Assembly: GCA_025351615.1 (NCBI GenBank)
Contig: JANXVP010000086.1
Location: 1-8,375, forward strand
Reading direction: 5' to 3'
Length of the DNA: 8,375 nt
DNA from: Ramlibacter sp.
Lineage (GTDB): Bacteria; Pseudomonadota; Gammaproteobacteria; Burkholderiales; Burkholderiaceae_C
Shown here: positions 5,985 through 8,375 of the stretch, in pieces
Layout of the letters: the number at the start of each line of letters is the position of its first letter
How positions within the stretch are numbered: the stretch's first letter is position 1
Notes under the pieces: model-generated
The model's database searches: none
The model's input: only the letters and a program-made list of their open reading frames with translations
Told to the model about the DNA's origin: nothing
Position numbers and translations under genes: made by a program

Positions 5985-7073
5985 TCAGGTGTCCTTGGAA
6001 ATCTTGATCGACGGAAACTTCGACGAGAAGTCCTTGGCCTTGGCCGCGATCTTGATCGCCACCTGGCGCGCGACGGCCTTGTAGATGCCTGCCACTTCGC
6101 CGTCCGGGTCCGCGACCACGGTCGGCTTGCCGCTGTCGGCCTGCAGACGGATCCTGATGTCGAGCGGCAAGGCGCCGAGATAATCCATCGCGTAGTCGGC
6201 AGCCATCTTCTTGCCGCCGCCCTCGCCGAAGATATGTTCGACATGGCCGCAGTTGGTGCAGATGTGGACCGCCATGTTCTCGACGATGCCAAGGATGGGC
6301 ACGCCCACCTTTTCGAACATCTTGATGCCCTTGCGGGCGTCGAGCAGCGCGATGTCCTGGGGCGTCGTGACAATTACGGCGCCGGTCATGGGCACGCGCT
6401 GCGACAGCGTCAGCTGGATGTCGCCGGTGCCAGGCGGCAGGTCGACGATCAGGTAATCCAGGTCCTTCCAGTTGGTCTGGCGCAGCAGTTGCTCCAGCGC
6501 CTGCGTCGCCATCGGGCCGCGCCAGATCATGGCTTCGTCCTGGTTCACCAGGAAGCCGATCGACATCACCTGCACGCCGTAATTTTCCAGCGGTTCCATG
6601 GTCTTGCCGTCAGGGCTCTCGGGCCGCCCGTCGATGCCCATCATCATCGGCTGGCTCGGGCCATAGATGTCCGCGTCCAGCAGGCCGACAGACGCACCTT
6701 CGGCGGCCAGGGCCAGCGCCAGGTTGACGGCCGTCGTGCTCTTGCCGACGCCGCCCTTGCCCGAAGCCACGGCGACGATATTCTTGACGCTCGGCAGCAA
6801 GGCCACGCCACGCTGCGCCGCATGGGCGACGATGTTCATGCTGATGTTGGCGGACACATTGCCGACGCCGGAAACCCGTTTGGCGGCAGCCACCAGCGCA
6901 GCGCGCATGGCCGGAATCTGGCTCTTCGCCGGGTAGCCGAGTTCGACGTCGAAGGAGACGTCCGACCCGTTGATCTGGAGGTTTTTCAGGGCCTTGGTGC
7001 TGACGAAGTCCTTGCCGGTGTTCGGGTCGGTGACTGACTGCAGCGCTTCGAGTAGTTGTTCCGGAGTTGCCAT
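5985..7073 (-). CDS. apbC: Iron-sulfur cluster carrier protein ApbC (Mrp/NBP35 family P-loop ATPase)
   Basis: A 362-residue protein. Residues 4-80 are a MIP18/DUF59 domain (LLEALQSVTDPNTGKDFV). The ATPase domain starts near 97, with the deviant Walker A motif SGKGGVGKST (104-113) carrying the two lysines K106 and K111, the switch-like LLDADIYGPSQP (131-142) and the Walker B-like LIVDLPPGTGD (208-218). The cluster-binding motif CTNCG (C272, C275) is followed by HVEHIFGEGGG. All hallmarks of the cytoplasmic Fe-S carrier are present. It binds a [4Fe-4S] cluster at a dimer interface and passes it to apo-proteins. An AGGA lies 8 nt upstream of the ATG (complement of 7082-7085), which supports the start. 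It is divergent from metG, an arrangement common in Burkholderiales. It is probably a housekeeping gene, unconnected to the adjacent sulfite operon except by position. Confidence 0.96.
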   Translation of the reverse strand: MATPEQLLEALQSVTDPNTGKDFVSTKALKNLQINGSDVSFDVELGYPAKSQIPAMRAALVAAAKRVSGVGNVSANISMNIVAHAAQRGVALLPSVKNIVAVASGKGGVGKSTTAVNLALALAAEGASVGLLDADIYGPSQPMMMGIDGRPESPDGKTMEPLENYGVQVMSIGFLVNQDEAMIWRGPMATQALEQLLRQTNWKDLDYLIVDLPPGTGDIQLTLSQRVPMTGAVIVTTPQDIALLDARKGIKMFEKVGVPILGIVENMAVHICTNCGHVEHIFGEGGGKKMAADYAMDYLGALPLDIRIRLQADSGKPTVVADPDGEVAGIYKAVARQVAIKIAAKAKDFSSKFPSIKISKDT

Positions 7074-7088
7074 GGGTCGTGTCCTGTT

Positions 7089-7119
7089 GCGACAGCAGTG
7101 TAGCGACGTCCTTTAAAAT
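7089..7119 (+). promoter_or_regulatory. Possible sigma-70 promoter of metG
   Basis: GCGACA (7089-7094) and TTTAAA (7112-7117) are 17 nt apart and each match the sigma-70 consensus at 4 of 6 positions. The overlapping TAAAAT (7114-7119) is a better -10 but gives longer spacing. The leader would be about 20-25 nt. TTTAAAAT is the only AT-rich octamer in the 72-nt gap between apbC and metG, so a promoter here is likely even if the exact boxes are uncertain. Confidence 0.4.
7097..7102 (-). promoter_or_regulatory. Possible -10 element of the apbC promoter
   Basis: Read on the minus strand this is TACACT, 4 of 6 matches to the sigma-70 -10 consensus, placed about 24 nt before the apbC ATG. No good -35 box is seen at the right distance, so this is weak. 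It would overlap the metG promoter region. Confidence 0.25.
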
Positions 7120-7145
7120 CGACGCTTCCCTCTGGAAATCCCCCA

Positions 7146-8375
7146 ATGTCCGCACCGCGCAAGCTTTTCGTCACAACCGCCCTGCCCTACGCCAACGGCA
7201 AATTCCACATCGGCCACATCATGGAGTACATCCAGGCCGACATCTGGGTACGGCACCAGCGGATGCAGGGCAGCGACGTGAATTTCGTCGGCGCCGACGA
7301 CGCCCATGGCGCACCGATCATGATCGCGGCCGAGCAGGCCGGCATGACGCCCCAGCAGTTCGTTGCCGGGATCGCCGCCGGGCGCAAGGAATACCTCGAC
7401 GGCTTCCACATCGCGTTCGACAACTGGCACTCGACCGACAGCGCTGAGAACACGGAGCTGGCCCAGGCCATCTACCACGCGCTCAAAGGCAACGGGTTGA
7501 TCCAGACCCGGACCATCGAGCAGTTCTTCGACCCCGAGAAGCAGATGTTCCTGCCCGACCGCTTCATCAAGGGCGAGTGTCCGCGCTGCCACGCCAGGGA
7601 CCAGTACGGCGACAACTGCGAAGTGTGCGGCGCGGTCTATGCCCCGACCGACCTGATCCATCCCTATTCCGCCTTGTCTGGCGCCACGCCGGTGCTCAAG
7701 AGCTCGGAACACTTTTTCTTCCAGTTGTCAGATCCGCGCAGCGTGGCGTTTCTGGAGCGCTGGACGCAGGACGGCCGCTTGCAGCCCGAGGTCGCGAACA
7801 AGGTCAGGGAATGGTTCTCCGTGCGCACCAACGCCGACGGCACCACCAGCGAAGGCCTGGGCGACTGGGACATTTCGCGCGACGCGCCCTACTTCGGCAT
7901 CGAGATTCCCGACGCACCGGGAAAATATTTCTACGTGTGGCTGGACGCCCCCATCGGCTACCTGGCGTCGCTGAAAAACCTGCTGGACAGACGCGGCCAG
8001 GACTATGACGCCTACATGGCCGATCCAGCGCTGGAGCAGGTCCACTTCATCGGCAAGGACATCGTGACCTTCCACACGCTGTTCTGGCCGGCGATGCTCA
8101 AGTTCAGCGGCCGCAAGACGCCGGACAGCATCTTTGTCCACGGGTTCCTGACGGTGAACAACGGCGAGAAAATGAGCAAGAGCCGCGGCACCGGCCTGGA
8201 CCCGCTGAAATACCTGGCGCTGGGCATGAATCCAGAATGGCTGCGTTACTACATTGCCGCCAAGCTCAACTCGCACAACGAAGACATCGACTTCAATGCC
8301 GATGATTTCCTGGCGCGGGTCAATGCCGACCTGATCGGCAAATACGTCAACATCGCGAGCCGGACGGCGGGCTTC
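7146..8375 (+). CDS. metG: Methionyl-tRNA synthetase (partial, 3' end outside window)
   Basis: The first 410 residues of a class I aminoacyl-tRNA synthetase that attaches methionine to initiator and elongator tRNA-Met in the cytoplasm. Visible motifs are [19 protein letters not shown] (10-28) with the HIGH signature at 21-24, and [13 protein letters not shown]. The zinc-knuckle cysteines are C145, C148, C158 and C161 (CPRCH and CEVCG). [15 protein letters not shown] and [11 protein letters not shown] form the methionine-site region, and EKMSKSRG carries the KMSKS loop at 342-346. The paired-Cys zinc insert places it with the longer E. coli-type enzymes, which usually run near 670-700 residues with a C-terminal dimerisation domain, so roughly 40% lies beyond the right edge. 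The ATG at 7146 gives the expected short N-terminus before the catalytic core. The ribosome binding site is weak (GGAAA about 9 nt upstream). Confidence 0.97.
   Translation, partial: MSAPRKLFVTTALPYANGKFHIGHIMEYIQADIWVRHQRMQGSDVNFVGADDAHGAPIMIAAEQAGMTPQQFVAGIAAGRKEYLDGFHIAFDNWHSTDSAENTELAQAIYHALKGNGLIQTRTIEQFFDPEKQMFLPDRFIKGECPRCHARDQYGDNCEVCGAVYAPTDLIHPYSALSGATPVLKSSEHFFFQLSDPRSVAFLERWTQDGRLQPEVANKVREWFSVRTNADGTTSEGLGDWDISRDAPYFGIEIPDAPGKYFYVWLDAPIGYLASLKNLLDRRGQDYDAYMADPALEQVHFIGKDIVTFHTLFWPAMLKFSGRKTPDSIFVHGFLTVNNGEKMSKSRGTGLDPLKYLALGMNPEWLRYYIAAKLNSHNEDIDFNADDFLARVNADLIGKYVNIASRTAGF

Noticed and set aside
6234..7037. Plus-strand open frame opposite apbC
   Set aside because: It mirrors the apbC coding region, is His/Arg/Asp-rich, and shows no domain.

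Overview
The window is GC-rich, densely coded chromosomal DNA. The gene content suggests a betaproteobacterium of the Burkholderiales, most like the Oxalobacteraceae (Massilia/Duganella type). The grounds are an apbC gene divergent from metG, a DUF3305/DUF3306 pair of the kind that accompanies formate dehydrogenase clusters, and strong G/C-ending codon preference. The genus is an inference from gene content; no 16S or other marker is present.

Left part (1-1044, minus strand): two overlapping genes, DUF3305 followed by DUF3306. The second runs off the left edge. Pairs like this lie in formate dehydrogenase accessory clusters, so the rest of that cluster probably continues to the left.

Middle part (1045-5834, plus strand): a 264-nt divergent intergenic region with a good candidate ECF-type promoter (GGAATGA, 17 nt, TCTTA) is followed by six tightly packed genes. 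They encode a Tat-exported YVTN-type beta-propeller protein, a DUF305 protein, an ECF sigma factor, a one-TM putative anti-sigma factor, a Tat-exported sulfite oxidase-family molybdoenzyme (SorA-like), and a small exported mono-heme cytochrome c (SorB-like). Gaps range from a 4-nt overlap to 39 nt, with no internal promoter seen. The simplest reading is one self-regulated envelope-stress operon: the sigma/anti-sigma pair senses a periplasmic signal (sulfite or a related oxidant or metal stress is the obvious guess), SorA oxidises the substrate, and SorB carries the electrons away. The roles of the propeller and DUF305 proteins are not known. Their histidines and methionines hint at a metal, perhaps copper. 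This operon is the most interesting part of the window.

Right part (5835-8375): a 150-nt convergent spacer, then apbC (minus strand; Fe-S cluster carrier ATPase). A 72-nt divergent promoter region separates it from metG (plus strand; methionyl-tRNA synthetase), which is cut by the right edge after 410 codons. No tRNA, rRNA, CRISPR array, insertion sequence or prophage gene was seen.
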